Notes: generated by a model not told the origin, from the sequence alone. Shown: positions 8,179 through 17,631, numbered from the stretch's first letter. The stretch: 64,000 nt of DNA from Pseudomonas sp. HMWF032 (GCF_003060885.1 NZ_QAIG01000013.1:475774-539773), one strand, 5' to 3'. Numbers and translations: made by a program.

Positions 8179-9404
8179 CGGCCTGCGGCCATCAAGCGTT
8201 TGTAATGGCGGGTACGTCGCGCACTTTTCAGCTGTTCCAACACCAGCGCGCGTAGCGGCGAGACCCCAGCGTGGGTGTGCTTGCCTAGGCTGAGCTGGCG
8301 CAGTTGAAACTTCACCACGGCCATGTAAGCCAGGGAGGCAAACGCCTTGTTCTTCCAACGGATTGCCGGCAGTTCGGCGTGGCTCGCTTGCCCAGCCTGC
8401 CAGTGTTTGGGCAGCGCTGGCTCAATGGCCAAGGCCGTGGCTATCCCGGCCATGGCCACGCCGCTGGCCAGCACCTGTTCGACCACTGGCAAACGACGAA
8501 TCCCACCGGTGACCATCACCGGCATCGTCGCCGCAGCGGCAATCTCACCGGCGAACTCCAGAAAGTAGGCTTCACGCGCGAGGGTGCGGCCATCACGGGC
8601 ATCGCCCTGCATGGCCGGCGCTTCATAGCTGCCACCGGACAGCTCGACCAGATCAACCGCCAGCTCATTGAGCAGTTGAACCACCTGCTTGGCATCGGCC
8701 GCGTCGAAGCCGCCACGCTGAAAGTCCGCCGAGTTGAGTTTGACCGCCACGCAGAAGCTGGGGGCCACCACAGCCCGTACCGCCTTGACCACTTCCAGCA
8801 GCAGGCGTGCGCGGTTTTCCAAAGGGCCGCCCCAGCGGTCGCTGCGTTTGTTGCTGAGCGGCGACAGGAATTGGCTGAGCAGATAACCGTGCGCCGCGTG
8901 GATCTGTACGCCGGTAAAGCCGGCCTGTTCGGCCAGCTGTGCAGTGCGCGCGTAGCGCTGAATCAGGTCCTGGATTTCTGCTTCATCCAGCGCCTTGGGC
9001 ACGGGGAACATTTTCGACAGGCCACCCAGCTCCAGCGCGACCGCTGACGGTGCTACGGTCTGCTGGCCAAGGTTGGCCTGCATTTGCCGGCCGGGGTGGT
9101 TGATCTGCATCCAGACCTGCGCACCCTGCGCCCGGCTGATGCGCGCCCACTCGCGGAATTTATCCAGCTGGCGCGCATCTTCCAGCACCACGCCGCCGGG
9201 GCCGGTCATGGCGCGGCGGTCGACCATCACATTGCCGGTGATCAACAGCCCGGCACCACCCTCGGCCCAGGCTTGATAGAGGCGCAGCAATTCAGCAGAC
9301 GGGCCTTGGCGGGTATCGGCCAGGTTTTCTTCCATCGCCGCCTTGGCAATGCGATTGGGGATGACAGTACCGTTGGGCAGGTGCAGCGGTTGGAAGGCAG
9401 GCAT
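8175..9404 (-). CDS. NADH:flavin oxidoreductase, Old Yellow Enzyme family
   Basis: 409 residues starting at MPAFQPLHLPNG. An upstream in-frame extension exists, but this ATG has a GGAG ribosome-binding site 7-10 nt before it and matches family N-termini. The TIM-barrel flavoprotein shows NRIAKAAMEE, the active-site strand VQIHAAHGYLLSQFLSP (His pair), SDRWGGPLENR, and a C-terminal GG-containing FMN phosphate site (VMVTGGIRR). Such enzymes reduce activated alkenes or nitro compounds with NAD(P)H and FMN. The gene is divergent from a MerR regulator, and its promoter has the MerR-type 19-bp spacer, so induction by an electrophile or oxidant is likely. Confidence 0.9.
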   Translation of the reverse strand: MPAFQPLHLPNGTVIPNRIAKAAMEENLADTRQGPSAELLRLYQAWAEGGAGLLITGNVMVDRRAMTGPGGVVLEDARQLDKFREWARISRAQGAQVWMQINHPGRQMQANLGQQTVAPSAVALELGGLSKMFPVPKALDEAEIQDLIQRYARTAQLAEQAGFTGVQIHAAHGYLLSQFLSPLSNKRSDRWGGPLENRARLLLEVVKAVRAVVAPSFCVAVKLNSADFQRGGFDAADAKQVVQLLNELAVDLVELSGGSYEAPAMQGDARDGRTLAREAYFLEFAGEIAAAATMPVMVTGGIRRLPVVEQVLASGVAMAGIATALAIEPALPKHWQAGQASHAELPAIRWKNKAFASLAYMAVVKFQLRQLSLGKHTHAGVSPLRALVLEQLKSARRTRHYKRLMAAGR

Positions 9405-9432
9405 GGCGTACTCCGAGGTAGCAGGTGGAGCA

Positions 9433-9463
9433 AGGCTAAGGTTAAAGTCAACTTTAAGGTCAA
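9433..9463 (-). promoter_or_regulatory. MerR-type operator-promoter for the Old Yellow Enzyme gene
   Basis: Read on the minus strand, a -35 box TTGACC (9458-9463) and a -10-like box TAGCCT (9433-9438) are separated by 19 bp. That over-long spacer is characteristic of promoters activated by MerR-family proteins. A perfect dyad, TTAAAGT-CA-ACTTTAA (9442-9457), fills the spacer where the regulator dimer would bind. The divergent gene 18 nt away encodes a MerR-family protein, which is the likely activator. Confidence 0.75.
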
Positions 9464-9480
9464 TAGTGCGGAGTGATGGA

Positions 9481-9885
9481 ATGAAAATCGGTGAACTGGC
9501 CAGCCGCACCGGGCTGGCGGCATCGCGTATTCGTTTCTATGAAGCCAGCGGGCTGATCAGCGCGCAACGTCAGGCCAACGGCTACCGCCGCTACCCGGAA
9601 CAGGCCGTGCAGACCCTGGGCATCATCAGCTGTGCGCAGCAGGCCGGGTTCAGCCTGGAGGAAATCCGCCACCTGCTGCCCGATGCCAACGCCGCAGGCT
9701 GGGCCCACGATCAGTTGCTCGGCAGCCTGCAGCGCAAAGTCAGCGAAATCGAGGCCATGCAACAGCGTTTAGCGCAGAACAAAGCGCAACTGCTGGGCAT
9801 TATTGCCAGCATCGAAAGCAAGCCCGAAGGCATGGCCTGCGCCGAGAACGCCGAACGGGTGATGGCGCAGTTACGCGGTGCTTAA
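9481..9885 (+). CDS. MerR family transcriptional regulator
   Basis: 134 residues from the ATG at 9481 (MKIGELASRTGLAAS). Earlier in-frame starts would overlap the neighbouring promoter and are rejected. Residues 1-70 form the winged helix-turn-helix with the IRFYEASGLI and NGYRRY signatures. Residues 75-120 form the dimerisation coiled coil (LLGSLQRKVSEIEAMQQR). Only two cysteines are present, in IISCAQQ and MACAEN, with no CxxC metal loop, so a metal sensor of the CueR/ZntR type is not supported. It probably activates the divergent flavin oxidoreductase gene through the dyad between them. The inducer is unknown. Confidence 0.88.
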   Translation: MKIGELASRTGLAASRIRFYEASGLISAQRQANGYRRYPEQAVQTLGIISCAQQAGFSLEEIRHLLPDANAAGWAHDQLLGSLQRKVSEIEAMQQRLAQNKAQLLGIIASIESKPEGMACAENAERVMAQLRGA

Positions 9886-10158
9886 GCGGTCGCCAATGTT
9901 TAGCCCAGCAACAACCAAGCATGTAAAAAACCGCATTTAACCAACGCATGGCCCTGTGTGAACCTTGCACCCATGCGCTCTTCTCTTGTGTTTTATCCCG
10001 CCCCTTTGCCCGCAGCAACGCCGCGTGATCAGCTCAAACTGCCGCAAACCTTGGCGTTTTGGGCGTTGTGGCATTGCCGTCACGCGCGTCCGCCGGATGG
10101 CCGATCGGATCGTTTCTGACTGCTCTGCCCACTCCCGTCGTCTACCAGGAAGCTGCTT

Positions 10159-11472
10159 ATGAATGCCGCCCTCAAACCCGTTACTCCGGCCGCTGTGCGT
10201 TGCCCGTCTTACTACAGCGCCACCCTCAATGAAGAAACCGATTACCCGACCCTGCAAGGCGAGGTCAGTGTCGATGTGGTGATCATCGGCGGCGGTTTTA
10301 CCGGCGTGGCGTCTGCCGTGGAATTGGCCGAGCGCGGCCTCAAGGTGGCGATTGTCGAAGCCAACAAGATTGGCTGGGGCGCCACCGGGCGCAACGGCGG
10401 GCAGGTCACCGGCAGCCTGTCCGGTGATGCGGCGATGACCAAGCAGATGCGCAACACCCTTGGCGAGGAAGTCGAAGACTTTATCTGGCACCTGCGCTGG
10501 CGCGGCCACGAGATCATCAAGAACCGTGTGGAGAAGTACGCCATCCCGTGCGACCTCAAGCACGGTCACCTGCACGCGGCCATGAAGCCCACGCATATGC
10601 AGGAGCTCGAAGCCACCTACGCCGAAGCACAGCGTCGCGGCATGGGCGCTGACGTGACCCTGCTCGACCGCGCCGGGGTGCGCAGCCACCTGGCCAGCGA
10701 CCTGTACAGCGGCGCGCTGAAGAACACCCGCAACATGCACCTGCACCCGCTGAACCTGTGCATCGGCGAAGCCAAAGCCGCCGCCAGCCTGGGCGCGCTG
10801 ATTTTCGAGCACTCCGAAGTGCTGGAAATTGTGCATGGCAACACCCCGGCAGTGGTCACCGCCCAAGGCCGGATCAACGCCAAGCAGGTGCTGCTGGCCG
10901 GCGACGTGTACCACAAGCTGGAGCCGAAAAAGCTCAAGGGCATGATCTTCCCGGCCATGGGCGGCATCGTCACCACCGCGCCGCTGGGTGAGCGGGCAAA
11001 GGAAATCAACCCGCAGGATCTGGCGGTGTACGACTGCCGCTTTGTCCTCGACTACTACCGCATGACCGCCGACGGTCGCCTGCTGTTCGGCGGTGGCTGC
11101 AACTACTCCGGCCGTGACTCACGCGACATTGCGGCCGAACTGCGTCCCGGCATCGAGCAGACCTTCCCGCAGCTCAAGGGCGTCGCCATTGATTTTCAGT
11201 GGAGCTGCGCCATGGGCATCGTGATCAACCGCATCCCGCAGCTGGGCAAACTCTCGGACAATGTCTGGTACTGCCAGGGCTACTCCGGCCACGGCATCGC
11301 CACCACCCACATCATGGGCGAGATCATGGCCAACGCCCTGACCGGCACCCTGGGTCACTACGACACCTTCGCCGCCTGCAGACACATCAAAGTGCCGCTG
11401 GGGGATGTGTTCGGCAACCCGATGCTGGCCGCCGGCATGTGGTACTACCAGATGCTGGAAAAACTGCGTTAA
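10159..11472 (+). CDS. FAD-dependent oxidoreductase, DAO/gamma-glutamylputrescine oxidase-like
   Basis: 437 residues with an AGGAAG ribosome-binding site. The N-terminal Rossmann motif VVIIGGGFTGVASAVELAE (residues 35-53) is followed by GWGATGRNGGQV, a hallmark of the D-amino acid oxidase/PuuB group that binds FAD. Later motifs include RMTADGRLLFGGG and the C-terminal FAD contact CQGYSGHGIATTHIMGE. Relatives oxidise amino groups of polyamines or amino acids with O2. In Pseudomonas, PuuB-like enzymes usually sit near glutamylpolyamine genes; none are next to this copy, so the substrate is open. It stands alone, with 272 nt upstream and an iron-regulated cassette downstream. Confidence 0.85.
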   Translation: MNAALKPVTPAAVRCPSYYSATLNEETDYPTLQGEVSVDVVIIGGGFTGVASAVELAERGLKVAIVEANKIGWGATGRNGGQVTGSLSGDAAMTKQMRNTLGEEVEDFIWHLRWRGHEIIKNRVEKYAIPCDLKHGHLHAAMKPTHMQELEATYAEAQRRGMGADVTLLDRAGVRSHLASDLYSGALKNTRNMHLHPLNLCIGEAKAAASLGALIFEHSEVLEIVHGNTPAVVTAQGRINAKQVLLAGDVYHKLEPKKLKGMIFPAMGGIVTTAPLGERAKEINPQDLAVYDCRFVLDYYRMTADGRLLFGGGCNYSGRDSRDIAAELRPGIEQTFPQLKGVAIDFQWSCAMGIVINRIPQLGKLSDNVWYCQGYSGHGIATTHIMGEIMANALTGTLGHYDTFAACRHIKVPLGDVFGNPMLAAGMWYYQMLEKLR

Positions 11473-11550
11473 GAACGGTGCGGCGCTGACGCGCGCGCAG
11501 TCCGCTGATCAGCTGCCGGGGCACGGCGTTACCGGCAGCATTGAGTTTTT

Positions 11551-11569
11551 AATAATAATAATTATCATG
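11551..11569. promoter_or_regulatory. Fur-box-like site upstream of the FecI-type sigma gene
   Basis: The 19 bases here match the consensus iron box (GATAATGATAATCATTATC) at 14 of 19 positions by eye. The site lies 38 nt before the sigma factor start, in an otherwise GC-rich stretch. Repression by Fe-Fur would make the whole uptake cassette iron-regulated. The match was counted manually and binding is not shown. Confidence 0.65.
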
Positions 11570-11606
11570 TGCGCCTGAGTAGCCATCCGGCTGACCGGAG
11601 CTCACT

Positions 11607-12116
11607 GTGCCTGCCTCTGATTTAGACCTCTCCACCGACCTCGACACGCTCTACCGCCAGCACCACGGCTGGCTGGAAGGCTGGCTGCGGCGCAAGCTGA
11701 ACGACACCTTTGCCGCCGCAGACCTGGCCCAGGACACCTTCGTCAGCGTTATTCATTCCGCTCAGGCCAGTGAAATTCGCGAACCCAGGCCCTTTCTGGC
11801 GACCATTGCGCGCCGTCTGATTGCCCATCGCCATCGCCGCCAACGCCTGGAAGACGCCTACCTTGAAGTGCTCGCCAGCCTGCCGGAAGCGGTTTATCCC
11901 TCTCCGGAAGAACAACTGCAGGCACTGGAAACCCTGCGCCAGATCGACAGCGCCCTCGACGGCCTGCCGGCCCAGGTCAAGGAAGCCTTCCTGCTCGCCC
12001 ACCTGGAAGAACTCAGCTATGCCGAAATCGCCCAACGCCTGGGCGTGTCCAGCAGCTCGGTGAAGCAGTACCTGATGCGTGCCAACCGCCAATACCTGTT
12101 CGCGCTGGCCAGCTGA
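11607..12116 (+). CDS. ECF sigma factor, FecI-like
   Basis: 169 residues from a GTG start with a GGAG ribosome-binding site. Region 2 spans about residues 10-75 (LYRQHHGWLEGWLRRKL and DLAQDTFVSV). Region 4 spans about 105-160 (LPAQVKEAFLLAHLEELSY and AEIAQRLGVSSSSVKQYLM). This is the FecI class that drives iron-siderophore receptor genes after a surface signal. It is followed 2 nt later by a fecR-type gene and then the receptor, the standard order for cell-surface signalling. A Fur-box-like site precedes it. Confidence 0.92.
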   Translation: MPASDLDLSTDLDTLYRQHHGWLEGWLRRKLNDTFAAADLAQDTFVSVIHSAQASEIREPRPFLATIARRLIAHRHRRQRLEDAYLEVLASLPEAVYPSPEEQLQALETLRQIDSALDGLPAQVKEAFLLAHLEELSYAEIAQRLGVSSSSVKQYLMRANRQYLFALAS

Positions 12117-12118
12117 AC

Positions 12119-13150
12119 ATGAACGGACAACGCAGCGCGGTTTACCCCAACACACCCGCCAGGCCTTTGGCCGAGGGTCAGCCGATCAGCGCGGCAGTGG
12201 CCGACCAGGCGGTGGAATGGCTGACCCTGCTGATGTCCGGCGCAACCAGCACGCAGGAGCAGCTGGCTTGGCAGGCCTGGCGCGCCGCCAGCCCTGAGCA
12301 CGAACGCGCCTGGCGGCATATCGAGGCCATGACCGGCCGACTCAAGGCATTGCCAGCCAAGAGTGCCTACCAGACGCTCTCACCCTATGCCCGACAAACG
12401 GCTCAGGCCAGCCGCCGCACGCTGCTGCGCTCGCTGTTCTGGGGTGGGTTGCTGGCCGGCTCCGGGCTGCTGGCCAGCCGCACCAGCACCTGGCGGGAAC
12501 AGCTCGCCGAACACCGCACGGGCACGGGTGAGCAACGCCGCGTGACCCTCAGCGATGGCACCCGCGTGACACTCAACACCGCCACGGCGCTCGACCTGCA
12601 GTTCGATGCGCACACCCGCCTGCTGCACCTGCGCGCGGGCGAGATCATGGTCGTCACTGCCGCGGCCCAGGGCCTGCAGCCTGTTGACCCACGGCCGCTG
12701 GAGGTGCAAACCGCACAAGGGCGCATTCGCGCGCTGGGCACGCGTTTCAGCGTGCGCCAGGACGACGGCCATACCCAAGTGGCCGTGCAGGAAAGCGCCG
12801 TACAGCTCCACCCGAGCCGCAGTGACCGCGTGCAGGTGCTGCTGGCTGGGCAACGCACCGGCTTCAGCCGCACCCATATCGACCCGCTGCGCCCGCTGCA
12901 TGAGGCTGATCTGGCCTGGACCCGTGGGCAGATCATTGCTGACGACATGCCCCTGGGCGAATTTATCGCCGAGCTTGATCGTTACCGCCCCTGGGTGCTG
13001 CGCTGCGATCCGCACGTGGCCGGGTTGCGCCTGTCCGGGGTGTTCCCGGTGCACGACAGCGATCGCATTCTCGTCACCCTGTCCAGCGTGCTGCCAGTGC
13101 AGGTGCGCACCCGCAGCCGCTACTGGGTGCTGATCGAACAGGCCGGCTAA
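12119..13150 (+). CDS. FecR family anti-sigma/sigma regulator
   Basis: 343 residues. The N-terminus has a DUF4880-type cytoplasmic region (AVEWLTLLMSGATSTQEQLA, then WRAASPEHERAWRHIE). A single membrane helix follows at about residues 100-118 (LFWGGLLAGSGLLAS). The periplasmic FecR domain contains VTLSDGTRVTLNTATALDL and a C-terminal LIEQ tail. The protein relays receptor occupancy across the inner membrane to the sigma factor encoded immediately upstream. The 122 nt after it hold the receptor gene promoter, where I could not identify a clear FecI-type box. Confidence 0.92.
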   Translation: MNGQRSAVYPNTPARPLAEGQPISAAVADQAVEWLTLLMSGATSTQEQLAWQAWRAASPEHERAWRHIEAMTGRLKALPAKSAYQTLSPYARQTAQASRRTLLRSLFWGGLLAGSGLLASRTSTWREQLAEHRTGTGEQRRVTLSDGTRVTLNTATALDLQFDAHTRLLHLRAGEIMVVTAAAQGLQPVDPRPLEVQTAQGRIRALGTRFSVRQDDGHTQVAVQESAVQLHPSRSDRVQVLLAGQRTGFSRTHIDPLRPLHEADLAWTRGQIIADDMPLGEFIAELDRYRPWVLRCDPHVAGLRLSGVFPVHDSDRILVTLSSVLPVQVRTRSRYWVLIEQAG

Positions 13151-13272
13151 GCCCGCGTCGCAGCAGATAGCCGAGCGCGGCGAAAAATAATTCAGCCACG
13201 CACTGCCCGATTGCCATTCTCGCGGCACCTACACAGCAAGAACCTTATTCGCTTTCTGTGCCAGGAGCCCCC

Positions 13273-15735
13273 ATGCACCGTGCCAATCGCCCCGTGACGC
13301 CGCCGCGTCACACCGCGCACAACCTCCAACAGCGACCGAGTGGCCGCCTGCTCTTGGCCCTGGCCTGCAGCCTGGCCCTCCAGCAACTGCCGGGCGTGGC
13401 CTTGGCCGCAGACACCGCGCCGGCCCAACAGCAGGGGCAGCAAACCTTCGCGATTGCCGCCGGGCCTTTGGCACCGGCGCTGCGCAGCCTGTCGAGCAGC
13501 GCCAACCTGCTGCTCAGCTTTACCGCCGAGCAAACGGCCGACAAGTTAACCGCAGGTCTTCAAGGCCACTACACCGTGCCCGAAGCCCTGGCGGTGCTGC
13601 TGGCCGGCACCGGCTTGCAAGCCGTGCAGGTAGAGGCTGGTGGTTATGTGCTGCGGCCCGCACCCGCGCACACGGACAACGCAGCGGCCCGCACCGAACT
13701 GCCCGCCATGACCATTTCCGGCAAGGCCAGCCGTTACCAGAGCAGCGTGCCGGTGAGCAGCGCCACCCGCTCCGATGCCGACTCGCTGGATGTGCCACAG
13801 ACGGTCGATGCGGTGCCGGCCAGCGTGCTGCGTGATCGCGGCGCGCGCTCGATCAAGGACGCCCTGGCGTACACCCCAGGCGTAACCAGCAGCACCGGCG
13901 AGGGCATTCGCGAGCAGTTCGTCATCCGTGGCTTCTCGGCTATTTCGGATACCTATGTGGACGGCATGCGCGATGGCGGCAACAGCTTCCGCGACACCTT
14001 CAACCTGGAGCAGGTGGAAGTGGTCAAAGGCCCCAGTGGTGTGCTCTACGGCCGGGGCTCGGCCGGGGGCTTGATCAACCTGGTGAGCAAGCGCCCGCAC
14101 TCGCAGGCGCAGACTGACCTGGCCGCCAGCCTGGGGTCGTACGATGCCCGGCGCCTGACACTCGACGTCAACCAGCCGATCAACGAAGCGGTGCAGGTGC
14201 GCATCAATGCCATGGCTGACGAGGGCGACTCGTACCGCGATGAGGTCTGGTACAACAAGCACGGCCTGGCGCTGGCCTCCACCCTGCGTTTCAACGATGA
14301 CGTGACCCTCGACCTGCGCGCCCAGCACCTGGCGGATGAGCGCGTGTTCGATGCCGGCATTCCCGGCATCAACGGCAAGCCGGCGGATGTCTCGCGCTCG
14401 ACCTATTACGGCTCGGCCAACCCGGGCGACAACGACAGCGGCACCAGCGCTGACAGCACCTTCCAGGCCGACCTCAAGGTGGACCTGAGCGACAGCCTGC
14501 AACTGCGCAACACCCTGAGCTATCGCACCCTGGACCTTGAGCGCAACCAAACCACCATCAACCGCCTGTTGCTCAACACCGTAACGCCCACCGTACGCCT
14601 GTCGCGCAGCAACTTCGACAGCCAGCAGACTGACCTGGCCAACAAGCTGGAGCTGAGCAAGCAGGTCGAATGGCTGGGCATCCAGCACGAGCTGATGGTC
14701 GGCGCCGAGTACGCCCTCGAGGAGCGCGACACCCTGTCACGCGGCGGCGACCTGCCGGCTGCCTACAACCTGTCGGTGTACAACCCGGTGCTCAAGACCG
14801 TGCCCTACAGCGCTGCCTCCGTGCGCCGCGATGGCATCTACGAAACCCACACCGCCGGCTACTACATCCAGGACCTGATGCGCTTCAACGAGCACTGGGT
14901 GATGCTGCTGGGCCTGCGTGAAGATCAGCTGGAGCGCGATTTCGACAACCGCGTCGACAGTGATTACAGCCGCGACGATGATTACCGCAGCCCGCGCGCC
15001 GGCCTGGTCTATCAGCCCAATGACTGGTCGTCTTATTACCTGTCCGCCTCACGTTCTTACCAGCCCGGCAGCGCCACCGGGGTGATCGACCCGGGCAACG
15101 CCATCCAGCCGCCGGAGATCACCACCAGCTATGAGCTGGGCAGCAAGCTGCGCCTGAACGACGGTGCTTTGGAGCTGGGCCTGAGCCTGTTCCAGATCAT
15201 CAAGGAAAACGTGCCGACCCGTGACCCCAGCGACCCCAACGGCCCGTCGCTGTATGTCGGTGAAATCACCGCCGAAGGGGTCGAGCTGTCGGCCCTCGGC
15301 GATCTCGGCCACGGCCTGAGCCTGCAGGGCGGGCTCACCTACCTGGATGCACGGGTGACCCAGTCGAACAACACCACGGCACCGGCGATCACCCCGACGC
15401 CGCCGGCCACCCCGCTGGAAGGCAAACGGGCGGCCAACGCCCCACGCTTTAGCGCCACCCTGTGGGGCGTCAAAGAGCTGGGTAACGGCTGGCGCGTCGG
15501 CCTCGGTGTGCGCCATCAGGGCGATTCCTTAGCCTCGACCACCAACGCCGTCACCCTGCCGGCCTACACCGTGCTGGATGCCGGGCTGTTCCATGAGCGC
15601 GGCCCGTGGGCATTTGCCCTCAACGCCCGCAACCTGGGCGACAAGACCTACTACGAGTCGGCCACCAATGACCTCGGCATCCTGCCGGGCGAGCCGCGCT
15701 CGCTGCAATTCAGCACCAGCTACCGCTTTGAGTGA
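13273..15735 (+). CDS. TonB-dependent siderophore receptor with STN signalling domain
   Basis: 820 residues from the ATG at 13273, which has a CAGGAG ribosome-binding site; an upstream GTG is less likely. A signal peptide ends near ALA (residues 40-43). The mature N-terminus carries an STN (secretin/TonB short N-terminal) domain (QTFAIAAGPLAPALRSLS), which contacts FecR. The plug domain contains TPGVTSSTGEGIREQFVIRG and EVVKGPSGVLYGRGSAGGLI. The rest is a 22-strand barrel ending in LQFSTSYRFE. The family is of the ferrichrome/pyoverdine/catecholate type; the ligand cannot be chosen from sequence. The last residue is Glu instead of the usual terminal aromatic. Confidence 0.93.
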   Translation: MHRANRPVTPPRHTAHNLQQRPSGRLLLALACSLALQQLPGVALAADTAPAQQQGQQTFAIAAGPLAPALRSLSSSANLLLSFTAEQTADKLTAGLQGHYTVPEALAVLLAGTGLQAVQVEAGGYVLRPAPAHTDNAAARTELPAMTISGKASRYQSSVPVSSATRSDADSLDVPQTVDAVPASVLRDRGARSIKDALAYTPGVTSSTGEGIREQFVIRGFSAISDTYVDGMRDGGNSFRDTFNLEQVEVVKGPSGVLYGRGSAGGLINLVSKRPHSQAQTDLAASLGSYDARRLTLDVNQPINEAVQVRINAMADEGDSYRDEVWYNKHGLALASTLRFNDDVTLDLRAQHLADERVFDAGIPGINGKPADVSRSTYYGSANPGDNDSGTSADSTFQADLKVDLSDSLQLRNTLSYRTLDLERNQTTINRLLLNTVTPTVRLSRSNFDSQQTDLANKLELSKQVEWLGIQHELMVGAEYALEERDTLSRGGDLPAAYNLSVYNPVLKTVPYSAASVRRDGIYETHTAGYYIQDLMRFNEHWVMLLGLREDQLERDFDNRVDSDYSRDDDYRSPRAGLVYQPNDWSSYYLSASRSYQPGSATGVIDPGNAIQPPEITTSYELGSKLRLNDGALELGLSLFQIIKENVPTRDPSDPNGPSLYVGEITAEGVELSALGDLGHGLSLQGGLTYLDARVTQSNNTTAPAITPTPPATPLEGKRAANAPRFSATLWGVKELGNGWRVGLGVRHQGDSLASTTNAVTLPAYTVLDAGLFHERGPWAFALNARNLGDKTYYESATNDLGILPGEPRSLQFSTSYRFE

Positions 15736-15742
15736 GGCCGCC

Positions 15743-16039
15743 ATGCACCTGCGCGATGTTATCCAACCGGCCGCGACGGCCAGCCATGTTGTCGGCCTGT
15801 GTGCGCTGGCCTATTTCGCCAGCGCACAACTGGTTGGCCTGAGCGGCCTGCTGGCCTGGTGGGCCGGCATGAGTCAGGGCGATGCGGTGATGCTGGCGAT
15901 CATGCTCGGCTTCATTTACCTGCTGGTGTTGCTGCTCTGGGGCTTTTCCCGCGAGCGCCGGCGTAACGCCTGGTTGTTGCTCGGCGGCCTGAGCCTGATC
16001 GCCTGGGGCACGCCCCTGCTGCTGCAGGGGCAAGCATGA
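15743..16039 (+). CDS. DUF3649 small inner-membrane protein
   Basis: 98 residues from the ATG at 15743, seven bases after the receptor stop. Three hydrophobic segments span almost the whole protein (about 12-36, 46-66 and 75-92). The family (DUF3649) is found in iron-uptake operons between the TonB receptor and a PepSY protein, exactly as here. Its role is unknown, perhaps as an accessory subunit of the PepSY-type reductase. It overlaps the next start (ATGA), indicating translational coupling. Confidence 0.75.
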   Translation: MHLRDVIQPAATASHVVGLCALAYFASAQLVGLSGLLAWWAGMSQGDAVMLAIMLGFIYLLVLLLWGFSRERRRNAWLLLGGLSLIAWGTPLLLQGQA

Positions 16040-17631
16040 AAACAGGATTCAGAAGCCGCATGGGCGAGCTGCACACCTGGGCCGGCGTGTTGCTCGGCGT
16101 CTTGCTGTTCGCCGTATTCTGGACCGGCAGCCTGTCGGTGTTCGACAAGGAAATCGACCGCTGGATGATGCCCAGCACCCGCCTGCACTGGGATGACAGC
16201 ATGCAGCGGCCGTCGCTGGACCGTGACATTCGCCCACTGCTGGAACAACGCGCCGCCAACGCGCCCGTCTGGACCATCATCCTGCCCCTGGAGCGCACGC
16301 CGTTCCTGACCCTCACTTACGGCAGCGAAGAGTCGCGCAAGAGCCGCCGCGACCTGTTCCACCCGATCACCCTGGAGCCGCTGGCCAAGCCGTTGACCCT
16401 GGGGGCCAGTGGCTTTATCTACCCCTTCCACCACAACCTGACGCTGCGCTACAAAAACATCGGCGCCTGGTTAGTGGGGATTGCCGGCATGGCCATGCTC
16501 TGCCTGCTGGTATCTGGCGTGGTGATCCACCGCAAGCTGTTTAGCGAGTTTTTCACCCTGCGCCTGCACCGCGCCTTTGGCCGCAGCACCCTGGATGTGC
16601 ATAACGTAGCCGGCGTGGCGCTGCTGCCGTTCCACCTGCTGATCACCCTGTCCGGGCTGATCGTCGCGTTCGCCATTTACTACCCCGATGCGCCGCAACA
16701 CACCTACCGCGAGCAGGTGCAAAGCGGTGTCAGCGCCGAACGCGCTTTCCTCGGCGAAGCACTCGGTCGCATCCGCCTGCGGGCCGCCAAGCAGCCGGGA
16801 GAACTGGCGCCGCTGGAGCCCATGGTGACCAAGGCTGAACAACACTGGGGACCGGGCTCGGTGTACCTGCTGCGGGTTAACAATCCCAAGGATGCCAACG
16901 GCAATGTGCTGCTGCGCCGCACCAGCCACAGCAGCGTGACCAAGGACATCGACAACTTCCGCTTTTCCAGTGTCAGCGGTGAGGTCATAGGTCGCTTTCA
17001 GGCCTCAACCACAGTGAACACCTGGAACTTCATCGCCGGCCTGCACTACATCCAGTTCCGCCACGACGCCCTGCGCTGGCTGTATTTCCTCGGCGGCCTG
17101 GGCGGTTGTGTGGTGATCGCCACCGGGCTGTTCTTCTGGACCCAGGCCCGGCGCAAGAAGCAGCAGCGCCACGGCCATCTCGGCGTCTCGCTGCTGGATG
17201 CCCTGAGTGTTGCCGGCGTGTGCGGGGTGATTCTCGCCACCCTGGCGTTCCTGCTGGCCAACCGCTGGCTGCCGCTGCAGGAGCAGCTGTTTGGCCTGGG
17301 CCGCGCGCGTGTCGAAATCCTGAGTTTCTATGCCCTGTGGCTCGTGGCGAGCGCCCATGCCGTGTGGCGCGTGATGCATGACCCGCGCCTCGGTTACCTG
17401 CACGCCTGGCGCGAGCAGTGCACGGCGATTGCGCTGCTGGCCGTGCTGGCCGTTCTGGCCAACTGGCTGACCACCGGCGACCACCTGCTGGCCACCCTGC
17501 GCAGCGGCAACGGTCCGGTGGCCGGCACCGACTTGTGCCTGCTCGCTGGGGCAGCACTCGCCCTGCTGGCCGCGCACAAGCTGCGCCGCCGCGTGCCGCA
17601 GGCAGAAACGCTGGAGGTCGCCCATGTCTGA
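16036..17631 (+). CDS. PepSY-associated TM helix protein (iron-siderophore reductase-like)
   Basis: 531 residues with four to seven membrane helices. The first is at about residues 12-35 (ELHTWAGVLLGVLLFAVF). PepSY_TM histidines are in the FHHNLTLRYKNIG and RLHRAFGRSTLDVHNVAGV segments, and more helices lie near 355-375, 395-415, 430-450 and 465-515. This family (PiuB/FoxB/FegB-like) is thought to release iron from siderophores at the inner membrane, possibly with heme bound by conserved histidines. Genomic position downstream of a TonB receptor supports that. It overlaps the next gene by 8 nt. Confidence 0.87.
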   Translation: MKTGFRSRMGELHTWAGVLLGVLLFAVFWTGSLSVFDKEIDRWMMPSTRLHWDDSMQRPSLDRDIRPLLEQRAANAPVWTIILPLERTPFLTLTYGSEESRKSRRDLFHPITLEPLAKPLTLGASGFIYPFHHNLTLRYKNIGAWLVGIAGMAMLCLLVSGVVIHRKLFSEFFTLRLHRAFGRSTLDVHNVAGVALLPFHLLITLSGLIVAFAIYYPDAPQHTYREQVQSGVSAERAFLGEALGRIRLRAAKQPGELAPLEPMVTKAEQHWGPGSVYLLRVNNPKDANGNVLLRRTSHSSVTKDIDNFRFSSVSGEVIGRFQASTTVNTWNFIAGLHYIQFRHDALRWLYFLGGLGGCVVIATGLFFWTQARRKKQQRHGHLGVSLLDALSVAGVCGVILATLAFLLANRWLPLQEQLFGLGRARVEILSFYALWLVASAHAVWRVMHDPRLGYLHAWREQCTAIALLAVLAVLANWLTTGDHLLATLRSGNGPVAGTDLCLLAGAALALLAAHKLRRRVPQAETLEVAHV

